Notes: generated by a model not told the origin, from the sequence alone. A stretch of 8,963 nucleotides of DNA from Candidatus Hodarchaeota archaeon (GCA_016839955.1 JAEOTI010000481.1:1-8963), one strand, 5' to 3'. Shown: positions 1 through 5,813, numbered from the stretch's first letter. Numbers and translations are program-made.

Positions 1-54
1 GTTATGGGATTTGATGAAGAAGAGATCGAATTTCAAGAAGAAGAATATGAGTAA
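1..54 (+). CDS. C-terminal end of an unidentified plus-strand protein (partial)
   Basis: The window opens inside an open frame that reads VMGFDEEEIEFQEEEYE and stops at TAA (52-54). Only 17 residues are visible. They are strongly acidic, with 9 Glu/Asp, as is common for disordered protein ends. The family cannot be recognised. A T-run about 45 bp further on would suit transcription termination of this gene. The frame could be accidental because it is so short, but the continuous GAA/GAG-rich codons look coding. Confidence 0.45.
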   Translation, partial: VMGFDEEEIEFQEEEYE

Positions 55-55
55 G

Positions 56-106
56 TTTGCTAAGAGTGCATATTCTATGTCAGATCACAGATAGCAAATC
101 TTTTTA
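56..106 (+). terminator. Possible T-rich terminator after the first gene
   Basis: Just after the stop codon at 52-54, TTTGCT (56-61) can pair with AGCAAA (93-98) across a 31-nt loop. A TCTTTTT run follows (99-105). Archaeal transcription commonly ends at T-runs. The stem is short and the loop is long, so only the T-run carries real weight. Confidence 0.22.
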
Positions 107-120
107 GATTCGAGAGTAGT

Positions 121-300
121 AGAGATATTGGTTGTCTCATAGCTTCTTGAAAGCAAATTCGAACACGCAGGTAACGTCGGAGTCTCTGTGTCTGAAAAGC
201 AGCACAGGTTGCTCTTTCTTTTCGCAGAGATACGGCTTCAGGCTGGGGCGTTGGTTGCTAGTTTGAATGGCGTTTCATGGAGTTATGAGCTGCTAATTCC
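121..300 (+). ncRNA. GC-rich gene-free stretch with nested hairpin; candidate structured RNA
   Basis: The stretch between the first stop codon and the NYN gene has no convincing reading frame. It is visibly richer in G and C than its surroundings, which in AT-rich archaea often marks structured RNA. GTCTCTG (182-188) pairs with CAGAGAT (225-231), 7 bp with one G-U. Inside it AAAG-c-AGCA (196-204) pairs with TGCTCTTT (210-217) around a CAGGT loop, 8 bp with one bulge. A smaller hairpin is GCTT (142-145) with AAGC (151-154). I do not recognise tRNA, SRP RNA, RNase P RNA or clear C/D boxes. The strand is a guess, and the segment could instead be a decayed gene or the 5' leader of the NYN gene. 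Confidence 0.25.
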
Positions 301-306
301 AGAGGG
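301..306 (+). promoter_or_regulatory. Ribosome binding site deciding the NYN gene start
   Basis: AGAGGG lies directly against the first possible TTG (307) but 9 nt ahead of the second TTG (316). A purine-rich site with no spacer cannot serve 307 well, so it favours 316 as the start. Confidence 0.4.
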
Positions 307-315
307 TTGAATTTT

Positions 316-1431
316 TTGGATATTTCTTCTCTTTTTGAACAAGAGATTGCGTCTCGATCAATATTTCCCCAACGATCTGCTGTTATCATTGATGGTGGAT
401 ATTGGGAAGCGTTAAGAAAATCAATAGGAAATCCTGAAATAGATCTTGTCCGGTTAAGTGAGACTTTGTGCAAACCTGCATATCGTTTTAGAACATATTT
501 TTTTGATGGAACCGACACAGAAAGGCATAGTTTCCACCAATCATTAAATATGAAGGAAAGGTTTGAAGTTGTTCTTGGAGATGTTGTATCACGAGATACT
601 CGATGTCCTCTTTGTGAAGGGAATTATGAAATTCGAGCTCAAAAAAGAGTCGACGTCTTATTGGCAGTTAGATTAGTTCATTTAGCTTCAACTAAGCAAG
701 TTGATCTAATTGTATTATTAGCTGGAGACCGGGATTTCTTACCTGTTGTTGAAGTGGCAAAATCAGCAGGAGTTACAATTCGGTTAGCTTTTAATGCGAA
801 TTCAATAGCACCGGGTCTTCTTTCAACAGTTGATGAACGGATTAGACTTACACAAGATTACCTAGAAGACTTTTTAACTGATAAAAAAGTCAAAGTTGAG
901 GAAAGTGAACCGACTGAAAAGGTTGTAGAGGTAGTTCCTCCCAAAGAAGAACCAAGTCAGGAGACTATAGAAGCTGCTGTAAATTGTCTTGAGGAGCTTT
1001 TAACCCTAAAAAAGGCTTCCAGAGTATTTGCTAGTGACCTTGGAGAAGCCTTACGAGGTAAGAATATTCGTTATGGGGGTAAATTGAAAGATTTAATGTA
1101 CCTAGCAAAAGAGAGAGTCCAGATTCATCAGGAAGGAACTTTGCTGTCGTTTTCACTGTCGGAAAAAGAATTACCTATAACAGATGAACAAGATCCTGCG
1201 ATTAAATTCTTATTAGAAACTATTGCTGAAATTCAGTTAAAAGAAAAAACGCCAAGCGTGAAGGTTGCATTCCTCGGAACAAAAATGCACCAAAAGAACC
1301 CTCAATGGAAAAAGACCTTTGGAATTTCCCAAAAGAAGGGCTTATCCACTCTCCTCCAGCGAGCAAAAAAATATCTTAAAATCAGAGGAAAAGGAGCGAA
1401 AAAGAAAGTCAGTCTTATTTCTGCCTCTTGA
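316..1431 (+). CDS. NYN-domain (PIN-like) putative RNase with two C-terminal OST-HTH/LOTUS-like domains
   Basis: Likely a metal-dependent RNase of the NYN/LabA (PIN-like) superfamily coupled to RNA-binding LOTUS domains. Seen, numbered from TTG 316 (371 aa): strand 1 AVIIDGGYW with Asp26; KRVDV with Asp113; GDRDF at 137-141 with Asp138 and Asp140. This is the acidic set expected of an NYN active site. CPLC (97-100), before the third acidic residue, may be half of a metal site. A Glu/Pro/Lys-rich linker (~188-217) separates the nuclease from two similar repeats (~217-285 and ~292-371), each ending like an OST-HTH domain (LLSFSL; KKVSLISAS). An in-frame TGA at 286-288 rules out starts before 289; TTG 307 is the only other early choice. 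No ATG precedes the catalytic core. It is monocistronic and convergent with gene A. Its last ~70 bp recur at 2698-2770. Fold family is fairly sure; activity is inferred. Confidence 0.85.
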   Translation: MDISSLFEQEIASRSIFPQRSAVIIDGGYWEALRKSIGNPEIDLVRLSETLCKPAYRFRTYFFDGTDTERHSFHQSLNMKERFEVVLGDVVSRDTRCPLCEGNYEIRAQKRVDVLLAVRLVHLASTKQVDLIVLLAGDRDFLPVVEVAKSAGVTIRLAFNANSIAPGLLSTVDERIRLTQDYLEDFLTDKKVKVEESEPTEKVVEVVPPKEEPSQETIEAAVNCLEELLTLKKASRVFASDLGEALRGKNIRYGGKLKDLMYLAKERVQIHQEGTLLSFSLSEKELPITDEQDPAIKFLLETIAEIQLKEKTPSVKVAFLGTKMHQKNPQWKKTFGISQKKGLSTLLQRAKKYLKIRGKGAKKKVSLISAS

Positions 1432-1448
1432 ATACAAAAAGGGAACAT
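1361..1448 (+). repeat. Direct repeat Z, left copy (3' end of NYN gene)
   Basis: These 88 bp match 2698-2785 without gaps at a constant offset of 1337, with 7 mismatches by eye. The repeat starts within the last LOTUS-like domain and runs past the TGA stop (1429-1431). In the NYN frame the three coding differences are A/A, G/G and V/I. Similarity can be followed on to about 1481/2811 after a 7-bp length difference. Confidence 0.85.
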
Positions 1449-1454
1449 GGTTGA

Positions 1455-1544
1455 AGTGATTTTAAAACGTTATTTTATGAGTTCAAAAAGGGAAAACTTC
1501 CTGAACTGCCTCCAGATGTCGAATTAGGTTCAGATGTGTGTTAA
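1455..1544 (+). pseudogene. Plus-strand coding tail ending DVELGSDVC (orphan 3' end, copy 1)
   Basis: After an in-frame TGA (1452-1454), an open frame reads SDFKTLFYEF...LPPDVELGSDVC and stops at TAA (1542-1544). That stop shares the TTAA tetramer with the stop of gene A on the other strand. No start codon suits it. It looks like the last ~29 codons of a lost gene. Two parts recur elsewhere with conservative changes: DVELGSDV at 2212-2235 and DFKTLFYE as NFRSFIYE at 2788-2811. The parent family is not recognised. Confidence 0.4.
1514..1537 (+). repeat. Direct repeat X, left copy
   Basis: These 24 bp match 2211-2234 at 22 of 24 positions, offset 697. Read on the plus strand both encode DVELGSDV. 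TTA and CTT (both Leu) account for the two differences, so the change is synonymous. The copy sits 3 bp outside the stop of gene A. Each copy is itself AGATGT, a GAA..TTC core, then AGATGT. Confidence 0.75.
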
Positions 1545-2185
1545 TATTTCTTAAAAAAATCCTTTATCTCTTGAAAAAATCCTTTTTTTGTTTCTTTTTG
1601 CTTTATACTAGCAATTGGGATGTCTGTTAAGAGCTCTTCAATATTGAAGGAAGGGATCCTAGGTCCTCTAATTAATAATTCTTGAGCTTTCCTATTCAAC
1701 TTTTCTCCTTTAGGTGTTCTTCCCCATCGCGAGAAAAAACTACTTCTCATTTCTCTTAAGACTGAAATCTCAGCCCAAAATGCTGTCCAGCGCGACATAA
1801 CTGTCTGAGCAAATCGAGTTGCTAAATCAATATTTTGAGTGAAGAGTTTATTATTACTGAATTCAAGTGAATCTATAAATTCATGTAGAAGGAAATAGTC
1901 ATCACGAGAAAATTCGTGAGGGAGTTCATTTGTGGCTTTTATGATGGGTTCAAACTCTATATAGGGAATGATAATTTCCTTTACAGTATTTTTATTTCGA
2001 ATGGTTTGAGTAATTCTTGTTGCTATTGTAGTTAATGGACCCCAAACTTGCTCAATCAACCTGCTTAAATGAGCTATTCGTCTATCTTTTTGTCCAGGAA
2101 TCCATACAGTAATTTCTCGTAATAAAATAGCAAATATGGCTCCTCCCCAAAACCTTATATCGAAAAAAAGTTCAATTATTTCCAT
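1541..2185 (-). CDS. Unknown small protein with N-terminal membrane anchor (gene A)
   Basis: A 214-aa protein starting at ATG (2185), the only ATG start among the genes whose start can be seen here. GTGATG ahead of it could act as a weak ribosome site. Residues ~9-26 (around FWGGAIFAILLREITVWI) form one hydrophobic stretch followed by PGQKDRR, which fits an N-terminal anchor with a cytoplasmic body. The rest looks helical and charged (LIEQVWGPL, then a Lys/Phe-rich end FFQEIKDFFKKY). There are no catalytic motifs I recognise and the family is unknown. It is bracketed by the 24-bp repeat at 1514-1537 and 2211-2234 and is AT-rich, which suggests recent arrival. Its transcript runs leftward, convergent with the NYN gene. 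Confidence 0.7.
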   Translation of the reverse strand: MEIIELFFDIRFWGGAIFAILLREITVWIPGQKDRRIAHLSRLIEQVWGPLTTIATRITQTIRNKNTVKEIIIPYIEFEPIIKATNELPHEFSRDDYFLLHEFIDSLEFSNNKLFTQNIDLATRFAQTVMSRWTAFWAEISVLREMRSSFFSRWGRTPKGEKLNRKAQELLIRGPRIPSFNIEELLTDIPIASIKQKETKKGFFQEIKDFFKKY

Positions 2186-2210
2186 TTTACATCACAAAAA
2201 AGGTTGTTAA

Positions 2211-2234
2211 AGATGTCGAACTTGGTTCAGATGT
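2211..2234 (+). repeat. Direct repeat X, right copy (second DVELGSDV tail)
   Basis: Second copy of the 24-bp repeat. The plus-strand frame continues as DVELGSDVI to TAA (2239-2241), 12 bp short of the stop of gene B on the other strand. Upstream the frame reads KKVVK and then runs into the start region of gene A, so the homology to copy 1 stops just before the repeat. It is a displaced gene end and not a gene. Confidence 0.7.
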
Positions 2235-2253
2235 AATATAACAAAAAATTTCA

Positions 2254-2610
2254 TCATTTTACTGCTAAAGGGTCTTTTACATAAGTTTTCCTTTTACGAG
2301 CTTTGTCGAATTTCTTAATATGGTCATCAGTGAATTCATAGCGAATTCCAAAGGTTATAAAATCCTCGTGATAGTCTGAACCCTCGAATGTTAATCCAAC
2401 GCCATGTTTATCCGCCCAATTGACGAGTTTTTTGATACTTGATAGATCTTGGAGGTATACATGAACTTCAATATTATTTGGGTCGTCTTTACAATATTGT
2501 TCATGGTCTCTAATCGGTAAATAATCAAGAGCATAACTTACCCACTTAGGATATGCTGGTATGGGTTTATCTTTATACTTCACCAGGATCAACTCAAAGA
2601 AATTTGGCAA
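2254..2610 (-). CDS. Unknown 118-aa protein (gene B)
   Basis: A small soluble protein with no membrane segment or signal peptide. A central stretch (IEVHVYLQD, then an IKKLVNWADKHGVGL helix, then FITFGIRYEF) reads as a beta-alpha-beta-beta fold. The end is basic (KKFDKARKRKTYVK). I do not recognise the family. The start is uncertain. TTG 2610 is the first usable codon, has no clear ribosome site, and the frame stays open a little further upstream without ATG or GTG, so the original 5' end may be lost. It lies between two displaced gene tails (2211-2241 and 2698-2770) and points leftward, possibly co-transcribed with gene A across a 68-bp gap. Confidence 0.6.
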   Translation of the reverse strand: MPNFFELILVKYKDKPIPAYPKWVSYALDYLPIRDHEQYCKDDPNNIEVHVYLQDLSSIKKLVNWADKHGVGLTFEGSDYHEDFITFGIRYEFTDDHIKKFDKARKRKTYVKDPLAVK

Positions 2611-2697
2611 TTTGAGATTTTTAATGTTATGATCGTATTTTTATCGGATTTTTTCCGAGTTTTAGATCAGTGTCATAATCAGATCAGAATCGATGAT

Positions 2698-2785
2698 GAG
2701 CTAAAAAATATCTTAAAATCAGAGGAAAAGGTGCGAAAAAGAAAATCAGTCTTATTTCTGCCTCTTGATTACCAAAAAGGACCAT
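2698..2785 (+). pseudogene. Displaced 3' end of the NYN gene (repeat Z, right copy)
   Basis: The last 23 codons of the NYN gene recur here as AKKYLKIRGKGAKKKISLIS-AS with a TGA stop (2768-2770), followed by matching 3' flank. GCA/GCT and GGA/GGT changes are synonymous and GTC/ATC gives V/I, so this copy descends from a functional coding end. Immediately upstream in frame are two stops (2694-2699), so nothing longer survives. Together with the helicase tail at 2813-2840 it preserves what looks like the original convergent junction. Confidence 0.75.
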
Positions 2786-2812
2786 TAAATTTTAGAAGTT
2801 TCATTTATGAGA

Positions 2813-2840
2813 CTATGTAACTTTAATTTCTAAGAATTCT
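2813..2840 (-). pseudogene. Displaced 3' end of the helicase gene (repeat Y, left copy)
   Basis: On the minus strand this reads EFLEIKVT and stops at TAG (2815-2813), against EFLEIKVD-TAA at the end of the intact helicase. The 22 bp at 2819-2840 match 3528-3549 at 21 positions, offset 709. The single difference is TTC/TTT, both Phe. Further upstream the similarity fades into a small tandem duplication of TCTAAGAAT. The repeat is short and AT-rich, but its exact placement at a gene end, in frame, makes chance unlikely. Confidence 0.6.
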
Positions 2841-2871
2841 AAGAATTTGATTAAATTCATCTTCTTTTTAC

Positions 2872-2879
2872 AAAGGGTG
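2872..2879 (+). promoter_or_regulatory. Ribosome binding site of the HEPN-like gene
   Basis: AAAGGGTG contains the archaeal GGTG core. It ends 5 nt before TTG 2885 (7 nt from the GGG), which supports that TTG as the start. Confidence 0.45.
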
Positions 2880-2884
2880 TTTTT

Positions 2885-3517
2885 TTGTCAGACCATATTA
2901 AAAAGAATAAAATTAAACAACAGACCTTACAAGAGTTTAAGAAAGTAGATATAGATTTGTTAGAAGATCGTTATAATAGATATTGTTGGACAATACAAGA
3001 ATGGAAACGAATAGTAAAAAGAAAAATCAATCTTCCTCCACATATTCACACTCTCTATTGGGAAGGTTCAGGAGCCTTTTTTTATGGCTATTTTACTGCT
3101 TCAATTCTTACAATTACAGCTACAATTGAATTAACTTTGAAAGCTATAGTAAATTTGTCAGAACTAGGTGGGAAAAAAAAGAATTTTCAAAATATAATCA
3201 ATAAAGCAGTTTCACAGAAAATCATTTCACAAGAACTTGGCAAAGATCTTCATTTCTTACGAAAAAATACTCGCAATATTTTATCTCACGAACACAATAT
3301 GGCTTCTCATTTGACTGTAGGATGGGAAAAAGATCCTGAAAGTAAGACTCGTTATATGTTAAGTGATGAACGATTAGAAAAGCTTGCAATACTTCAACGT
3401 GATTCTAAGGAGAGTCTATTTGTATCTAGAGAAGTATTTGCTAAAGAAGCTCTTCAACTCCTATATCGGGTTTTCAATGGATGTTTAACCTCTGGAAAAA
3501 ACTGGAAAATTGTATAG
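2885..3517 (+). CDS. HEPN/DUF4145-like helical protein
   Basis: A 210-aa, mostly helical protein. Residues ~65-91 (YFTASILTITATIELTLKAI) fit the first long helix of a HEPN domain, and FQNIINKAVSQKIISQELG fits the second. LRKNTRNILSHE (125-136) supplies the hallmark R-x4-H pair, Arg130 and His135, with the Arg-Asn typical of the family. HEPN proteins of this type often act as RNases in toxin-antitoxin, abortive-infection or CRISPR-linked systems. No partner antitoxin is visible, so toxin activity is inference. TTG 2885 is chosen because of the ribosome site just ahead. The gene ends 4 bp from the helicase stop (convergent) and is bracketed by the helicase-tail repeat at 2819-2840 and 3528-3549. 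It is much more AT-rich than the helicase, consistent with insertion. Confidence 0.7.
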   Translation: MSDHIKKNKIKQQTLQEFKKVDIDLLEDRYNRYCWTIQEWKRIVKRKINLPPHIHTLYWEGSGAFFYGYFTASILTITATIELTLKAIVNLSELGGKKKNFQNIINKAVSQKIISQELGKDLHFLRKNTRNILSHEHNMASHLTVGWEKDPESKTRYMLSDERLEKLAILQRDSKESLFVSREVFAKEALQLLYRVFNGCLTSGKNWKIV

Positions 3518-3521
3518 GAAA

Positions 3522-5813
3522 TTAATCAACTTTAATTTCTAAAAATTCTGTGACAGATTCTTGTAAAGGATTTCCTTCTCCCACTGGTACTACTTCCACT
3601 GTCAAAACAATGTCATCTTTTTCCAGTCCGGTTAATGGAAATGGAAACTTCCAGGGTTTTTCTTGCAAATCTATCTCTGTCTCTGTTATGACTTGCCCAT
3701 TTAAAACAACTGAGACTGTCATATTAATCGGATGAAAAAGTAAATTACGAATTGTTGTTGTTACAATTTGAGTTGATCCAACTTTCAGTTCAGTTATCAT
3801 TGGTTCAAACTTTATTTCAAGAGGTTGTTCAGGATTTGGTAACAATGTTGCCATTGGTTTTCGATAACGTAATGAAAGAATCGCTTTCTGTAATGTCCAA
3901 GGACAGTAATCCAGTAAATCCTCACAAAATTCATTGAATGTCGCAAAAAGCCTTGTAGCATTATCCCGAATCGTATAAGCTTCTGCTTGCATAGATCGTG
4001 CGACATATTCTCCCGTTAAATAACAATAAAGGACATAACATACTTTTTGAGCCGGTGGGGTAAGTCGATTAAAGTCTGGAAAAATGTCTTGCATCGCCCA
4101 GACATGGTTCTCCTCATTCCGCCGAAGGACAATATTCGAGAACTCCATTGCCTCTGCAATTGTCGTTACTGCATAACCTAACTCAAGCTCTTTCTCTTTC
4201 TCTTTCTGTTGGATTTTTTGGAGAGCTTGCACGAACCAGTCCGCTGTTCCCGTCCGAATGTAATAATGAGAAGTAATTTTACCCAGTTTTGTAGATTGAA
4301 TTTTACCTTTTACGATTTCAATTAGGCTAATTTTTACCAAATAATCAATGTCCACGTCTACTTGTTTTTTTAATTCGCGCCGGACATTCTGACAACGTTT
4401 CTGCAATAAAATAGCATGAAAGGTTCCTGTTAACCAATCTATTGCTTCCTCTCGATTAGTAATTGCTCCATCGACAATTTCCGCAAGAAGATGTTCTGTT
4501 AAATTGTCTAAAAAGGTCGAATTGAGAGGTTTTCCTGTTCGTAGAAGATAATTTATGTCTTCTACTTCGTAATCAAAGGCAATAATATATGCATCCCCTT
4601 TGGTATCATAACCGGGTCGTCCAGCTCGTCCTGTCATTTGTTTTAGGTCACTTGACGACAACATTTTCCAACCTTCCTCTTTTGCATCGTAAAGACTAGT
4701 ATCTCGAATTATCACAATCCGAGCGGGAAGATTCACACCCCAAGCTAACGTAGTAGTCGAGATTAAGACACGAATATGACCTTCTCGAAAGGATTGCTCA
4801 ACGATGTTTCGATCATCTCTAGGTAGACCTGCATGATGAAAAGCCACACCTGCAGCTGCACAGTTCTGAAGACGTTTGGTATACAAATTCTTAGCAAAAT
4901 ATTGTGCATCATCCGTAGCAAAATACCCAAATTGAGCAGGCTCGTCATACTTTCCATCCCAAGTATCCAAGAGAAAACTTGCTAACTTTTCTGTCTCTTT
5001 CCGAGACCGGACAAAGATTAATGCCTGAGCAGTGTCATCCTTCAAACATTTGTTTAATATAGAAACTACTTGTCGATTCTTTACTTTCCCTACATTACCA
5101 ACATTCCGCTGATAAGGAATACTCTCTAACTTTGTTGTCAATGGCACTGGTCGATCCATATCATCGAAAACCAGAGTGTTTTCAGGTTCAACACGTAACC
5201 ATTGAGCCACTTCAGAGTAATTAGGGACAGTAGCACTCATCGCAATAATCCGTAATTCTGACTCCTGTAATTTAGCAATCCGTTGAAGACGTGATACTAA
5301 TGCTTCCAGAGCATCTCCTCGCCCTTCAGTATCTAACAGATGGACTTCATCAAGGATGAGCAATTGCACCTGAGATACAAACGCATATTCAGGTCTACGC
5401 CACTTTCGACTAGCACTGTCGAATTTCTCTGGAGTACTAATAATAAGATCATATGCATTCAATTCCTCAATAGTCTTAGGAGTCTCTTCTCCAGTAAAGA
5501 CCACTGAAGAGATACCAGACCGATTTTCCCACGTCTTTGCTTTCTCATATGTTAACGCTCGCATAGGCGCAAGATAGACTACCTTTCCTGATTGGTTTTG
5601 AATTATTTGCCGAAGAATCGCAGCATTAGCAATCGCAGTTTTTCCTGAACCTGTTGGTGCACAAATTAGAAGATTCTCATCCGTTCCTAACGCTTTGGGG
5701 AACGATTCTAGTTGCACCTTGGTATATTGGTCAAAAGGAAACCAATCCTGATATTCAGGAGGTATTAAATTATTAGAAATTGTCTTTTGTGTTTTCAACA
5801 CACTGATCGCCAA
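3522..5813 (-). CDS. Ski2-superfamily DExH helicase, Brr2/ASCC3-like
   Basis: ATP-driven superfamily 2 nucleic-acid helicase, 763 aa. Seen: Walker A APTGSGKT (52-59), motif II DEVH (155-158), SAT (193-195), FVRSRKET (267-274), HHAGL (326-330), motif V TTTLAWGVNLPA (353-364) and motif VI QMTGRAGRPGYD (392-403). After the two RecA folds comes a winged helix (LLAEIVDG, then TKLGKITSHYYI at 508-519). A Sec63-type region follows with EFSNIVLRRNEE (557-568). The end (~665-763) is a beta-rich sandwich like the Fn3/C2 domain of Sec63 units. This order is that of one Brr2/ASCC3/Slh1 cassette, more than of Hel308, which lacks the sandwich. The substrate (RNA or DNA) is open. TTG 5813 is used because TAA (5819-5817) lies just upstream and no ATG precedes motif I; AAAGGTG is 15 nt away, unusually far. 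Conserved motifs appear complete. Confidence 0.9.
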   Translation of the reverse strand: MAISVLKTQKTISNNLIPPEYQDWFPFDQYTKVQLESFPKALGTDENLLICAPTGSGKTAIANAAILRQIIQNQSGKVVYLAPMRALTYEKAKTWENRSGISSVVFTGEETPKTIEELNAYDLIISTPEKFDSASRKWRRPEYAFVSQVQLLILDEVHLLDTEGRGDALEALVSRLQRIAKLQESELRIIAMSATVPNYSEVAQWLRVEPENTLVFDDMDRPVPLTTKLESIPYQRNVGNVGKVKNRQVVSILNKCLKDDTAQALIFVRSRKETEKLASFLLDTWDGKYDEPAQFGYFATDDAQYFAKNLYTKRLQNCAAAGVAFHHAGLPRDDRNIVEQSFREGHIRVLISTTTLAWGVNLPARIVIIRDTSLYDAKEEGWKMLSSSDLKQMTGRAGRPGYDTKGDAYIIAFDYEVEDINYLLRTGKPLNSTFLDNLTEHLLAEIVDGAITNREEAIDWLTGTFHAILLQKRCQNVRRELKKQVDVDIDYLVKISLIEIVKGKIQSTKLGKITSHYYIRTGTADWFVQALQKIQQKEKEKELELGYAVTTIAEAMEFSNIVLRRNEENHVWAMQDIFPDFNRLTPPAQKVCYVLYCYLTGEYVARSMQAEAYTIRDNATRLFATFNEFCEDLLDYCPWTLQKAILSLRYRKPMATLLPNPEQPLEIKFEPMITELKVGSTQIVTTTIRNLLFHPINMTVSVVLNGQVITETEIDLQEKPWKFPFPLTGLEKDDIVLTVEVVPVGEGNPLQESVTEFLEIKVD
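3528..3549 (+). repeat. Direct repeat Y, right copy (inside helicase 3' end)
   Basis: These 22 bp form codons for EFLEIKV of the intact helicase and match 2819-2840 with one synonymous difference. The pair brackets the HEPN-like gene. Confidence 0.65.

Noticed and set aside
150..170. TTCGAAC resembling a tRNA T-loop
   Set aside because: The flanks cannot form a 5-bp T-stem, and no anticodon or acceptor arms fit around it.
1265..1459. Open frame overlapping the NYN 3' end
   Set aside because: It lies inside the NYN gene in another frame, and the NYN frame carries the LOTUS-like domain. It is kept only as a note on the post-stop conserved stretch.
1551..1590. Repeated AAAAAATCCTTT near the end of gene A as a regulatory repeat
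   Set aside because: It encodes two similar Lys/Phe-rich turns at the protein end, so simple coding composition explains it.
1361..2785. Transposon flanked by terminal repeats
   Set aside because: The repeats are gene 3' ends in direct orientation, there is no transposase or inverted-repeat end, and the repeat lengths differ greatly between units.
2629..2820. A 63-codon plus-strand open frame starting at ATG 2629
   Set aside because: Its middle is the NYN-tail repeat read in the wrong frame. Between the copies this frame has Q/L and E/V changes, while the NYN frame has only synonymous or V/I changes. Only its last ~10 codons show conserved coding, reported separately.
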